Below are positions 1-8,429 of a stretch of DNA of 64,000 nt, one piece after another (the stretch's first letter is position 1; each line of letters starts with the position of its first letter). This DNA comes from Mobilicoccus massiliensis. GTDB lineage: Bacteria > Actinomycetota > Actinomycetes > Actinomycetales > Dermatophilaceae. The stretch covers positions 79,865 through 143,864 of the forward strand of contig NZ_LN651324.1 of the NCBI RefSeq assembly GCF_000826525.2, given 5' to 3'. The notes beneath the pieces were generated by a model, which had not been told where the DNA came from, made no database searches, and saw only the letters and a program-made list of their open reading frames with translations. A program made the translations under genes and the position numbers.

Positions 1-7
1 GCACCGC

Positions 8-1396
8 ATGAGCCGCGGTCACGTCGGGCTCGTCGCGTTCTACTTTCCGCCGTCGCGCGCGAGCGGCGTGTACCGCATGCTCGCGCTCGCCAACCACCTC
101 GTCGAGCAGGACTTCGAGGTCACCGTGTTCACGGTGACTCCGGACTTCTTCGAGCACATCACCCGCTCTTCCGACGAGAGCCTGCTCGCGTCGATCGATC
201 CGCGCGTCGCCGTCGAGCGCATCCCGCTGCCGATGCAGCACCTCGAGACTCACCCGCGGCGGTTCTCCTGGCTGCGCGGCAATTTTCCCGAGCTGCACCG
301 CAAGCTGAGCAAGCGCGCGACCGACTCGATCTGGCTCGACCAGTACGGCGCGTGGGTGCCGGGGCTCCTGACGCGCATGTTCTCGGTGCACCGACGTCGG
401 CCCCTCGACGTCGTGCTCGCGACGGGCAACCCGTATTCGTCCTACCAAGCGCCGTGGTTGTTCAAGAAGGCGACGGGCGTGCCCTACGTCCTCGACAGCC
501 GCGACAGCTGGACTCTGGATCTGTTCACCGACGAACTCGCGTTCCCCGAGGGGCACCCGGCCTACACGTGGGAGAAGCGCACGTTCGAGGACGCCGAACT
601 CATCTGCTTCGTCAACCAGCCTCTGCTCGCCTGGCACCAGCGTGCCTACCCCGCCGACGCCGACAAGATGATCGTCGTCGCCAACGGGTACGACACGTCG
701 GTGGTCCGCACCCTCAACGACGCGGTGGAGCGAGCGAGCGGGGACGATCCCCGGGACCCGCACCCAGAGCCGGTCGAGAGCGGCGCGACCGCGCCCGGCG
801 TGCGATTCGGCTACGTCGGCACGCTCACCGGCAACCAACCGCACGAGCAGGTGTGGGCCGGCTGGCGCGAGGCCAAGCTGTCGCCGCAGATGGCGACCGC
901 GACGATGAACCTCTACGGCCACCTCGGGTTTTTCGGGGTCAGCCGGGCCGTGGCCAACGTGCTGCCGACGGGCGATCCCACGCAGGACTGCACGTGGCAC
1001 GGGCCGGTGGCCAAGGCCGACATCGCTGCCGCCTACGCGGCGATCGACGTGCTCGTGATGATCGTCGCGGACTCCCCGTACGTCACCTCGGGCAAGGTGT
1101 TCGAGTACATGGCCACCGGCAAACCGATCGTCGGCCTGTACGAGGACGACTGCGCCGTCGCCGACGTGCTCGCCGGTTACCCACTGATCGCCAAGGCCGA
1201 CTCCCTCGAGGCCGACGACATCGCCCGCGCGTTCCGCGAGGCGGAGACACTCGCGCACACCGCCACCGACGCCCAGCGGACCGCGGCCAAGGCCTACGCC
1301 GAGCGTTTCGAACGCGTCCGTCAGATGACGCCCCTCGTCGAGAAGCTCGGCGAGATCGCGGCCAGGCCGATCAGGAAGCCGCGGGCGAGGATGTGA
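8..1396 (+). CDS. Glycosyltransferase, GT4-like (GT-B fold)
   Basis: A 462-residue protein with the two-domain layout of group-1 glycosyltransferases, expected to transfer a sugar from a nucleotide donor at the cytoplasmic face. The N-terminal Rossmann half opens with a strand followed by FPPSRASGVYR (residues 13-23). The C-terminal half carries SGKVFEYMATGKPIV (about 361-375), the donor-binding region of the family. The gene at 6185-7510 has the same two signatures, so the two look like paralogues. Only seven bases precede the ATG, so no ribosome binding site can be judged and a longer 5' end is not excluded, but the first strand starts at residue 5, which fits a complete N-terminus. Its last 26 bases overlap the convergent gene that ends at 1371. 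Donor and acceptor are unknown. Confidence 0.85.
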   Translation: MSRGHVGLVAFYFPPSRASGVYRMLALANHLVEQDFEVTVFTVTPDFFEHITRSSDESLLASIDPRVAVERIPLPMQHLETHPRRFSWLRGNFPELHRKLSKRATDSIWLDQYGAWVPGLLTRMFSVHRRRPLDVVLATGNPYSSYQAPWLFKKATGVPYVLDSRDSWTLDLFTDELAFPEGHPAYTWEKRTFEDAELICFVNQPLLAWHQRAYPADADKMIVVANGYDTSVVRTLNDAVERASGDDPRDPHPEPVESGATAPGVRFGYVGTLTGNQPHEQVWAGWREAKLSPQMATATMNLYGHLGFFGVSRAVANVLPTGDPTQDCTWHGPVAKADIAAAYAAIDVLVMIVADSPYVTSGKVFEYMATGKPIVGLYEDDCAVADVLAGYPLIAKADSLEADDIARAFREAETLAHTATDAQRTAAKAYAERFERVRQMTPLVEKLGEIAARPIRKPRARM

Positions 1397-2768
1397 CCTT
1401 GGGCTCGGCCGGCGCTGTGGACGCTCCTCGCAACTCCGGCCGGGTCGTGCGATCGACGAGCGTGGCCGCACAGGCACACGCGTTGGCCATGACGAGCCAC
1501 CAGACCGGTTGCGACAGAGATGAACTGGCGGTCAGTCCGAGCGCCACGAACACCACGAGGTGCCCGGCGAGCTCGGTGCGCACGATCGCCAGGCGGGGAC
1601 GTACGGACGCGGCCAATCGCGTGCGCCACAGCACTCGGCACAGGACGACGAGCAGGGCGGCGAACACGACGAAGACGACGACGCCGTACTGCATGAGCAT
1701 CTCGACGAACGCGTTGTGCAGGTTGGCCTCGACGTCGATGCCCGAGTTCGGGTCGTTCCACATGATGGGCTCGAACGAACCGGCGCCCGTGCCGAAGAAT
1801 CCGGACTCCCACCAGTAGCGCAGGCCGAGCAGCGAGACACGCACCCGGAACAGATCGGATGCGGCCGTCGTGGGTTGGATCGCGGCGTAGAGCATCCTCA
1901 GGACGGGGTTGTGCACCGCGAGGGCGGGCACGACGAAGGTCGCCGCTGCCGCGACCCCGAGCGCCACGGCGCCGGCGGCGACAAGGACCCGGTGGGCCGA
2001 CACGAACCGGCGGACGAGACCGGGGTGGGCCAGGAGCCGTCGCCCGATCTCGAGAGCGCCGATGATGATGAGGCCCAACGCCGCCGAGCGGCTCTCCGAG
2101 AGCAGCACGAGCCCGGCCGCACCGAGGGTCGCGAGAGAGAGAACGACGCGGACGACGCGGGAGCGTGTCTCGGCCCGCCAGGCCACGAGCGCGACCACCA
2201 TCGCGAGCAGCATGATGCCGAAGTTGTTGGGATTGGCGTAGGTGGCGGCGGCGATGCGCGGCTGGAACGGCCACGGGTTCACCCACAGGTGCCGAGCCGT
2301 CGTCATCTCCCAGACGGCGACGGCGCCCGTGAGTACGAGAGCGGCGAGCCAACCGAAGCGCCACCAGAGCAGGCCGCCGCGACGTCCGAGCAGCAGCACG
2401 GCGCACGACAGCACCGCGGAGTAGCCGAGCGCGAGCACCTCTCGAGAGGCCAACCGAGGGTCCGGCGCGATCGACCAGGCGTACGGCAGCCACGCCATCC
2501 CCACGAGCCAGAAGAGGACGAAAGCCACGACCGGAGCGCGACGCCAGAGGCCGGTGCGCGCGACGACGAGGACTCCGAGGGACAACAGGGCGAGATAGAC
2601 GGGCCAGATGAGCCCGGAGGAGGCGAGGGGGGCGGTGACGAACCGACCGGCATTGATGCCGAGGACGACGACGGTCGTGAGGGTTCCCGCCAGCATGGTG
2701 ATCAGTGGAATTCCGGTCGTCCAGACCTGTTGCGCGGGAATGGCTTTGCTGATCGGTTGTCCTCGCAC
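1371..2768 (-). CDS. O-antigen ligase / Wzy-type polysaccharide polymerase-like membrane protein
   Basis: About 465 residues with 10-12 hydrophobic segments and a long periplasmic loop, the layout of the O-antigen ligase/polymerase (Wzy_C) superfamily. Recognisable family features are the NPNNFG stretch and SESRSAALGL in the middle, and NLHNAFVEMLMQYG in the C-terminal half, where such proteins have a conserved HN/H motif. The protein would join or polymerise lipid-linked glycan at the outer face of the membrane. The start is uncertain: the reading frame stays open to 3359, but that part lies opposite the glycosyltransferase beginning at 2907. GTG 2768 keeps the first membrane segment and avoids the overlap. 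Ligase and polymerase cannot be told apart by sequence alone. Confidence 0.8.
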   Translation of the reverse strand: MRGQPISKAIPAQQVWTTGIPLITMLAGTLTTVVVLGINAGRFVTAPLASSGLIWPVYLALLSLGVLVVARTGLWRRAPVVAFVLFWLVGMAWLPYAWSIAPDPRLASREVLALGYSAVLSCAVLLLGRRGGLLWWRFGWLAALVLTGAVAVWEMTTARHLWVNPWPFQPRIAAATYANPNNFGIMLLAMVVALVAWRAETRSRVVRVVLSLATLGAAGLVLLSESRSAALGLIIIGALEIGRRLLAHPGLVRRFVSAHRVLVAAGAVALGVAAAATFVVPALAVHNPVLRMLYAAIQPTTAASDLFRVRVSLLGLRYWWESGFFGTGAGSFEPIMWNDPNSGIDVEANLHNAFVEMLMQYGVVVFVVFAALLVVLCRVLWRTRLAASVRPRLAIVRTELAGHLVVFVALGLTASSSLSQPVWWLVMANACACAATLVDRTTRPELRGASTAPAEPKVTSSPAAS

Positions 2769-2906
2769 GATGCCGAGTTTAATGCGCGCATCATCAGAAC
2801 CCGTGGCACGACGAGGCGGAGCGGGTTCTGGGCTTACAGGCGGCCGCCAGACACGGGATCGGCAGGAGTCCCATTGTCTCGGAGTCGAATCGATAGGATC
2901 GGCTAC

Positions 2907-5486
2907 GTGACCCACGTGCTCATGATGGTCGGTAACACGATCGCCCACGACACCCGCGTCCTCAAGTCGGCTCTTGCGATGGCCGACGGCGGCACGCAGG
3001 TGACTTTGCTCGGGGCGTCGCCCACTAACTACCGGCAGGACACGTGGTTGCGCGACGTGCGGATCATTCGGGTACCGGTGACCTACCGGTTGCGGGATCG
3101 ACGCCTCCGTCAGGTCCACAAGCGGACGCAGCGCCGACTCACCCTCGGCCTCCCACAGGATGCCGAGCGTCTCATCGAGATGGAGGCCCGCCAACGGGTG
3201 CGTGAGCGCAACGATCTCGGTGGACGCGACCGTGAGCTGAGGGCCCGTTGGGCACTCCTGCGACGCAGGCTCGCCCGCGCACGCAACGAAGCCGACAACC
3301 GCATCGGTGAGTTCGAGACCTCCCTCAACGAGAGACTCACGCAGTGGTGGAACGACCACGATTACGGAGTTGCGTGGCGCCGTGACCTCCCGGAGGTCGA
3401 CGACCTAGACATCGCGTTCACCCCGATCATCGACCGAATCGACTGGGACATCCTGCACTCGCATGACATCCACCACGTCGGCACGGCTGCCCGAGCAGTG
3501 GCTCGCCGCCGCGCCGCCGGTGGCACCGGCTACTGGATCTACGACGCGCACGAATACGTCGCCGGGCTTCCCGTCTACCCGCCGCGCACGAAGCGGCTCA
3601 TCGCGGCCTGGCTCGACCTCGAGAAGGAGTTCATCCACGACGCGGACGCCGTCATCACGGTCACGGCGCCGCTCGCCGAGCAACTGCGCAGTCAGTACTT
3701 ACTGCCGGCCACCCCGACCGTCGTCATGAACGCCCCCGTGTTCTCCGACGAGATCGCCGCCACCGAACCTGGGCTCCGCGAGGAGTGCGGGGTCTCCGGC
3801 GACACCCGCCTGGTCGTCTACAGCGGTGGCGTCACCCGCGCGCGCGGAGTGCACACGGTCGTCGAGGCGATGCCGTCGATGCCCGGCGTGCATCTCGCGG
3901 TCGTGTGCGTACCCCACAACCAGACCAGACCCGTCAGGCAGCTCGCCGAGCTCGCCGAGGAGCTCGGAGTGCGGGACCGGCTGCACCTCCTCGACCCGGT
4001 GGCCCCGAGCGCCGTCTCCTCCTACCTGTCCGGCGCCGACCTCGGCGTGCACCCGATGGTCCACTTCGGCAGCCACGAGTTCGCGCTGCCCAACAAACTC
4101 TTCGAGTACCTCCACGCGGGCCTGCCGCTCGCGGTGAGCGACTGCCGTGCGCTGTCGGAGTTCGTACGGTCCAACGAGGTCGGCGCGGTGTTCACGGCAG
4201 AGGACCCCGCAAGCTGCGCGCGAGCGATCCTCGATGTCCTCGACCGCCGGGACGATCTGCATCGACGCATCGTCGAGGACGACACACTGCTGGAGCCCTA
4301 CTCCTGGGAACACCAGGCCTCGCGTCTGCGCGGGCTCTACCGAACGATCCTCGGAGACGATTCCGTTCCGCGGGAGCCGGCCGCCGAGACGTCGCTGGCC
4401 GACGTCGCCGAGGAGTTCGTCACCCGCGACGACCGCCCGAGCGTGCTCGGCATCGGGCCGACGAACTCAGCGGGCCAGGCGTGGGCGTGGGCGAAGGCCG
4501 TCGAACGTCACATTCCCGGGGTGACGACGTTCGTGCTCGCGGCCGACCGCGGCGGATCGATGAGATTCCCGGCGGACGAGGTCGTGCCGTTCAGCGTTTT
4601 CCGCCAGAATCAACGCTGGTCCGCGGCGTTCCGAGACAAAGCGACCTCGGAATGGACTCACGCGCTCATCGAGACCGGGCGGTCTCTGTTCGGCACACGT
4701 TACGGACGCGATTTCGTGACCGATGCGGAGGTGCTGCGGGCAGCCGGCGTTCGCGTGGGGCTGCTGTTCCACGGTTCAGAGGTGCGCGATCCTGCGGCGC
4801 ACGCTGTCCGCAACCCCTTCTCTCCGTTCGTCGACCCCGAGGACGAGCTGACACTCAGCCTGCAGAACCAACGCGACATCCTCATGCCGAAGGTCGAAAT
4901 ATTCATGCAGGAGGGTAAGGGGCCGGTGTTCGTCTCGACGCCGGATCTGCTCGAGGACGTCCCTGGGGCCGTGTGGCTGCCGCTCGTCGTCGATGTCGAT
5001 GCCTGGGCCGCGGCGCCGACCGAGTTCGACCGCGACGTGCCCGTGGTCTTGCACGTGCCGAGTCGGTCACGTCTCAAGGGCAGCGAGGTGGCCGACCGGC
5101 TCGGTGAGGCCCTGGCGAACGAAGGGCTCATCGACTACCGACGCCTGGAGAACGTTCCCCCTTCGGACATGCGAGCCCATGTGCACGATTCCGACATCGT
5201 TCTCGACCAGTTCTCCATCGGCACGCACGGCGCTGCGGCCGTCGAAGCGATGGCCGCGGGACGCGTGGTGCTTGCTCACATCGTCGAGGAAGTGCGTACT
5301 CGACTCCCCGGTTGTCCGGTGATCGAGGCAGACCCGGACACGCTCGCGGATGTCCTTCGCGGCTTGATCGCCGACCGGGACGCGGGTCGCTCCGCTGCTC
5401 GTCTCGGCCAAGAGTACGTGCGTGAGGTGCACGACGGACGGCGGTCGGCTGCCGTTCTCGCGGAGCATCTCGGCCTGCGCGGTTGA
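2907..5486 (+). CDS. Two-domain glycosyltransferase (GT4-like fused to a second GT-B-like domain)
   Basis: An 859-residue protein. Residues 1 to about 480 form a GT4-like unit: HVLMMVGNTIAHDTRV at the N-terminus, YDAHEYVAG in the acceptor domain and LPNKLFEYLHAGLPLAVSD as donor-site region, interrupted by an Arg/Glu-rich, probably coiled segment (about 60-150). Residues about 490-859 look like a second glycosyltransferase-like unit (GIGPTNSAGQ start, LLFHGSEVRDP, DQFSIGTHGAAAVEAMAAGR near the end). Whether both units are catalytic is unknown. GTG 2907 is preferred because AGGA at 2895-2898 lies eight bases upstream; the open frame continues far upstream but has no such support and runs opposite the membrane protein at 1371-2768. 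The gene probably belongs to the same surface-glycan locus as its neighbours. Confidence 0.82.
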   Translation: MTHVLMMVGNTIAHDTRVLKSALAMADGGTQVTLLGASPTNYRQDTWLRDVRIIRVPVTYRLRDRRLRQVHKRTQRRLTLGLPQDAERLIEMEARQRVRERNDLGGRDRELRARWALLRRRLARARNEADNRIGEFETSLNERLTQWWNDHDYGVAWRRDLPEVDDLDIAFTPIIDRIDWDILHSHDIHHVGTAARAVARRRAAGGTGYWIYDAHEYVAGLPVYPPRTKRLIAAWLDLEKEFIHDADAVITVTAPLAEQLRSQYLLPATPTVVMNAPVFSDEIAATEPGLREECGVSGDTRLVVYSGGVTRARGVHTVVEAMPSMPGVHLAVVCVPHNQTRPVRQLAELAEELGVRDRLHLLDPVAPSAVSSYLSGADLGVHPMVHFGSHEFALPNKLFEYLHAGLPLAVSDCRALSEFVRSNEVGAVFTAEDPASCARAILDVLDRRDDLHRRIVEDDTLLEPYSWEHQASRLRGLYRTILGDDSVPREPAAETSLADVAEEFVTRDDRPSVLGIGPTNSAGQAWAWAKAVERHIPGVTTFVLAADRGGSMRFPADEVVPFSVFRQNQRWSAAFRDKATSEWTHALIETGRSLFGTRYGRDFVTDAEVLRAAGVRVGLLFHGSEVRDPAAHAVRNPFSPFVDPEDELTLSLQNQRDILMPKVEIFMQEGKGPVFVSTPDLLEDVPGAVWLPLVVDVDAWAAAPTEFDRDVPVVLHVPSRSRLKGSEVADRLGEALANEGLIDYRRLENVPPSDMRAHVHDSDIVLDQFSIGTHGAAAVEAMAAGRVVLAHIVEEVRTRLPGCPVIEADPDTLADVLRGLIADRDAGRSAARLGQEYVREVHDGRRSAAVLAEHLGLRG

Positions 5487-5567
5487 GGGAAGGACGAGAA
5501 GTTCGCGCGCCGAACGGCATCCAGCACAGTGCCGGTCGGGCCACTTCCGTCGGCACCGGCGGGTCCC

Positions 5568-6188
5568 TCAAGGACGGCGTTCGCGCACAGCTCTCTTGGC
5601 CGAGACCATGTCGAGCATGATCGCCGGATGGGTCGTCCGCCGGGTGAGAACCCAGGCCGCCTTGCGAGAACGCACGTCGAAAGGCACGACGACGTCGGCC
5701 CATTCCGCGAGGTCGGCGGCGTCGGCGGACCGAGCGACCGCGATTGCGTAGTCCATCGCGACCCCGTCGGACTGTAGGCCGATGAGACGCCGCAATGCCT
5801 GTCCCCAGGGAGAACTGTTGCCGATCCGCCCGCGGACCTTGAACTTCGAGGGGATCCGACGCATCACCGGCGCCGTGTAGCGATCGCAGGCGCGCCGCAG
5901 GCGCCGGATTCGCCAGTCGAGAGCCCGCTGCATTCTCGATCGCGACGGAGTGGGCGCCGCGGCAGGAACACGCCGCTGTCCGGTTACGGCGGCGCGTTTG
6001 GGCTCACGGCGTCCCCAGAGCAGGTCCGGCCCGAACACGAGATGGTCCGCCAGGGGGAGGGGCACGCGCGCGTGGTTCCACGAGATGAGTGCGAGTTCGT
6101 CGTGCTCTTCCAGCCCGAGCTGCTGGCGCCAGGCAGCGACATGCGCGGAGGTACGGCTGCGCCCGGTGTCGACGACGACGACCTTCAT
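5568..6188 (-). CDS. Conserved hypothetical protein of the glycan locus
   Basis: A 206-residue protein I do not recognise. It begins with a Rossmann-like strand (MKVVVVDTGRSRTSAH), has a basic middle (Arg/Lys-rich, about 75-125), and ends with a region rich in small residues around ADVVVPFDVRSRKAAW. No membrane segment, signal peptide or catalytic motif stands out. Its ATG overlaps the TGA of the upstream glycosyltransferase (ATGA at 6185-6188), so the two are translationally coupled and the product probably works with that enzyme. It could be a degenerate or accessory glycosyltransferase half-domain; this is inference from context and from the first strand. Confidence 0.65.
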   Translation of the reverse strand: MKVVVVDTGRSRTSAHVAAWRQQLGLEEHDELALISWNHARVPLPLADHLVFGPDLLWGRREPKRAAVTGQRRVPAAAPTPSRSRMQRALDWRIRRLRRACDRYTAPVMRRIPSKFKVRGRIGNSSPWGQALRRLIGLQSDGVAMDYAIAVARSADAADLAEWADVVVPFDVRSRKAAWVLTRRTTHPAIMLDMVSAKRAVRERRP

Positions 6189-7510
6189 GGAAGAACCTTC
6201 CTTTGCTGCACCATCTGTTTGAGGGCCTTGACCCTCGGTGTCATCTGCAGATCGCGGGAGTATCGGCGTGCGAACTCAGCACAGGCGCGTCGTGTGTCCT
6301 CGTCGGCGGTGCGGGCCCCGTGGGCGGCTGCCACGAGGGCGCTGGCGATGGTCTCCGGCTCGAGGTCGGTGACGCCGTACCAGAGGGGGTATTCGCTGAG
6401 TATGTCCGTCGCCGCGTTGCGCGGATCGTGTACCGAGACGATCGGCAACGCGCTCGCGGCGTACTCGAACACCTTGCCGCTCGTCACGTAGAGGCCGGAG
6501 CCGAGGATGAGCAGGCACACGTCGAACGAGTCGTACGTCTCCCGCACTCTCGCCTTGGGCACGGGCCCCTCGTAGGTGAGTCCGTACGGTTCCTGTTCCT
6601 GCACTAGCTTGCTGAGGCTGGGCGACGGCGCGGTGTAGAACCCGAGGTAGCCCCACAGTTGCGCGCGAGCGTCGGTCATGTCGCCGCCGGACTCCTTGGC
6701 CAAGCGCCAGGCCTCCGTGAACTGCTCGAGCGGCACCTTGGGGGACGCAGTTCCGATGTAGCCGAATGTGAGCGGGCCCTCGGACGGGGTGAGCCGGGGC
6801 GTGGGGGCGAAGTCGGGATCGTGGCCGTTGGCCACGACATGCATGCGGGGGGCGACAGCAGGGTGTCGCAATACGTGCCACTCGCGGATCGGATTATTGA
6901 CGAACCAAACCTCACTGGCGCCGGCGAGCAGAGACTTCTCTATGCGGTCGACGCGGCTGTCCTCCGGATGAAGGAGGCCGCCGTCGAACACATCGAGCAT
7001 CCAGGCGTCTCGATAGTCCATGACGTACGGGACGCCGTACTCCGCATTGAGCACGGCGGCCGCGCAGAAATCGACGTTGGGGTTCGCCGTCGCAACCGTG
7101 AGATCGATCGGATCCTCAGCGTGGATGCGTTTCGCCGCCTCCTCGATGCGGGGACGCCACGGCCCATAGCCAATCTCAGGAAAAGACACTCGGTCCTTGC
7201 GGATCCGCCAGCGCCGCCACAGGGGCCCCGCCCACATGCGAAGAGCCGACCAGTGACGCAGGTCGGTGTCCATGGCGGGCCAATCGAAGGGCACTCGCAC
7301 CACCCGCACGCCGGGATCGACCTGCGCCTCGAGCGATTCATCGACTCCCGTGTACAGCTCGAACGTCTCCCGATCGGCAGTGATGACCGTGACCCGGAAT
7401 CCTTCCCGCGCGAACGCGTTGACCGTGGCCAACGCGCGGTAGACGCCGCCTCCTCGAGAGGGCGGGAATCCCCATGCCACGTAGAGCATGTGCGGCGCGT
7501 CGGACGACAT
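6185..7510 (-). CDS. Glycosyltransferase, GT4-like
   Basis: A 441-residue GT-B-type glycosyltransferase. FPPSRGGGVYRAL near residues 15-27 and TSGKVFEYAASALPIV in the C-terminal domain match the gene at 8-1396, so the pair probably arose by duplication within the locus. Start ATG 7510 has AGGAG seven bases upstream on the coding strand. The frame stays open upstream through the acetyltransferase region, but that extension is low-complexity shadow sequence. The stop overlaps the next minus-strand start (ATGA), coupling it to the hypothetical gene at 5568-6188. The 186-bp gap to the divergent acetyltransferase must hold promoters for both directions; I found no convincing -35/-10 pair there. 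Sugar specificity is unknown. Confidence 0.85.
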   Translation of the reverse strand: MSSDAPHMLYVAWGFPPSRGGGVYRALATVNAFAREGFRVTVITADRETFELYTGVDESLEAQVDPGVRVVRVPFDWPAMDTDLRHWSALRMWAGPLWRRWRIRKDRVSFPEIGYGPWRPRIEEAAKRIHAEDPIDLTVATANPNVDFCAAAVLNAEYGVPYVMDYRDAWMLDVFDGGLLHPEDSRVDRIEKSLLAGASEVWFVNNPIREWHVLRHPAVAPRMHVVANGHDPDFAPTPRLTPSEGPLTFGYIGTASPKVPLEQFTEAWRLAKESGGDMTDARAQLWGYLGFYTAPSPSLSKLVQEQEPYGLTYEGPVPKARVRETYDSFDVCLLILGSGLYVTSGKVFEYAASALPIVSVHDPRNAATDILSEYPLWYGVTDLEPETIASALVAAAHGARTADEDTRRACAEFARRYSRDLQMTPRVKALKQMVQQRKVLP

Positions 7511-7696
7511 GGACGGACTCCTCAGGGGTGGGGTGCGAGCCTGGCTGCGCCGGCGTACGGATGCGCGTGACGCGACCTGATCCAGCGTATCCGGTGGTGG
7601 GAAGGGCACCGGGCACGCTGCGGTTCTTTGCAGTTCGCGCGTCCTACGCTTGGGGAAGCGCGGCCACCGCGCATGACCCGACCAGGAGGACCACCC

Positions 7697-8293
7697 GTGA
7701 CCGTCCGTATCCAGCCCAGCGCCGACGTCTCCGAGGACGCGCAGATCGGCGACGGCAGCTCCGTCTGGCACCTCGCGCAGGTGCGCGAGCAGGCGGTGCT
7801 CGGTGAGAACTGCATCGTCGGCCGCGGCGCGTACGTCGGCACCGGCGTGCGTATGGGGGACAACTGCAAGCTGCAGAACTATGCCCTCGTCTACGAGCCG
7901 GCGGTGCTCGAGGACGGCGTGTTCGTCGGGCCCGCGGTCGTGTTCACCAACGACCACTACCCACGTTCGATCAGCCCGGACGGCACCCTCAAGCGCGGTG
8001 ACGACTGGGAGGCCGTCGGAGTGACGTGCAAGCAGGGCAGCTCGATCGGAGCCCGGTCGGTGTGCATCGCGCCGGTGACCATCGGTGCGTGGGCCCTCGT
8101 CGCCGCCGGCTCGGTGGTGACCAAGGACGTCCCCGACCACGCGCTCGTCGCCGGCAACCCCGCCCGCCGCATCCGCTGGGTCGGCCGTGCCGGTGTGCCT
8201 CTCGAGGACCAGGGGGGCGGCGAATACCGCTGCCCCCAGACCGGGGAGACCTACCGAGAAGACGGCGAGACCCTCACCCTCCTCGACACCTGA
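7697..8293 (+). CDS. Hexapeptide-repeat N-acetyltransferase, WbpD/WlbB-like
   Basis: A 198-residue left-handed beta-helix acyltransferase. Hexapeptide repeats (IGDGSSVW, VLGENCIVGRG, VRMGDNCKLQNYA, LEDGVFVGPAVVFTND) fill residues about 10-90. The block WHLAQVREQA...LQNYALVYEPAVLED...FTNDHYPRS closely follows the pattern of WbpD/WlbB enzymes, which use acetyl-CoA to N-acetylate the 3-amino group of UDP-2-acetamido-3-amino sugar acids. A C-terminal tail (about 165-198) with RCPQTGETY extends beyond the helix. Start GTG 7697 has AGGAGGA at 7684-7690, six bases upstream. No matching 3-aminotransferase or dehydrogenase lies in the window, so the exact substrate is uncertain. It converges on the gene ending at 8430, with a hairpin repeat between them. 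Confidence 0.82.
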   Translation: MTVRIQPSADVSEDAQIGDGSSVWHLAQVREQAVLGENCIVGRGAYVGTGVRMGDNCKLQNYALVYEPAVLEDGVFVGPAVVFTNDHYPRSISPDGTLKRGDDWEAVGVTCKQGSSIGARSVCIAPVTIGAWALVAAGSVVTKDVPDHALVAGNPARRIRWVGRAGVPLEDQGGGEYRCPQTGETYREDGETLTLLDT

Positions 8294-8298
8294 AACGC

Positions 8299-8428
8299 AC
8301 GCCGAGACAGCCGCCGTTTCCTTGACTCGGTAGACAGAACACGCCGAGACAGCCGCCGTTTCCGGCATGAGGGCGTTGAGCGGTCTCTGCCGAGGGCGCA
8401 AGGGCGGAAACGGCGGCTGTCTCGGCGT
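8299..8428. repeat. Hairpin repeat: two direct copies and one inverted copy of a 23-bp element (bidirectional terminator)
   Basis: The core CCGAGACAGCCGCCGTTT occurs at 8302-8319 and 8344-8361 and in reverse complement at 8408-8425. Flanking bases extend each copy to 23 identical bases (8299-8321, 8341-8363, 8406-8428). Copies two and three form a perfect 23-bp stem with a 42-base loop; copy one could pair instead. The element sits between two convergent stop codons (8293 and 8430), so it probably works as a bidirectional terminator. The same sequence recurs at 9519-9606. Confidence 0.85.
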
Positions 8429-8429
8429 G

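Noticed and set aside
1560..2906. A long N-terminal extension of the two-domain glycosyltransferase
   Set aside because: The extension is composed of Arg/Glu/Gly/His-rich sequence opposite the membrane protein gene, and the glycosyltransferase fold starts at GTG 2907 with an AGGA site.
7628..7650. A promoter for the acetyltransferase (TTGCAG and TACGCT)
   Set aside because: The two boxes are only 11 bases apart, too close for a sigma-70-type promoter.
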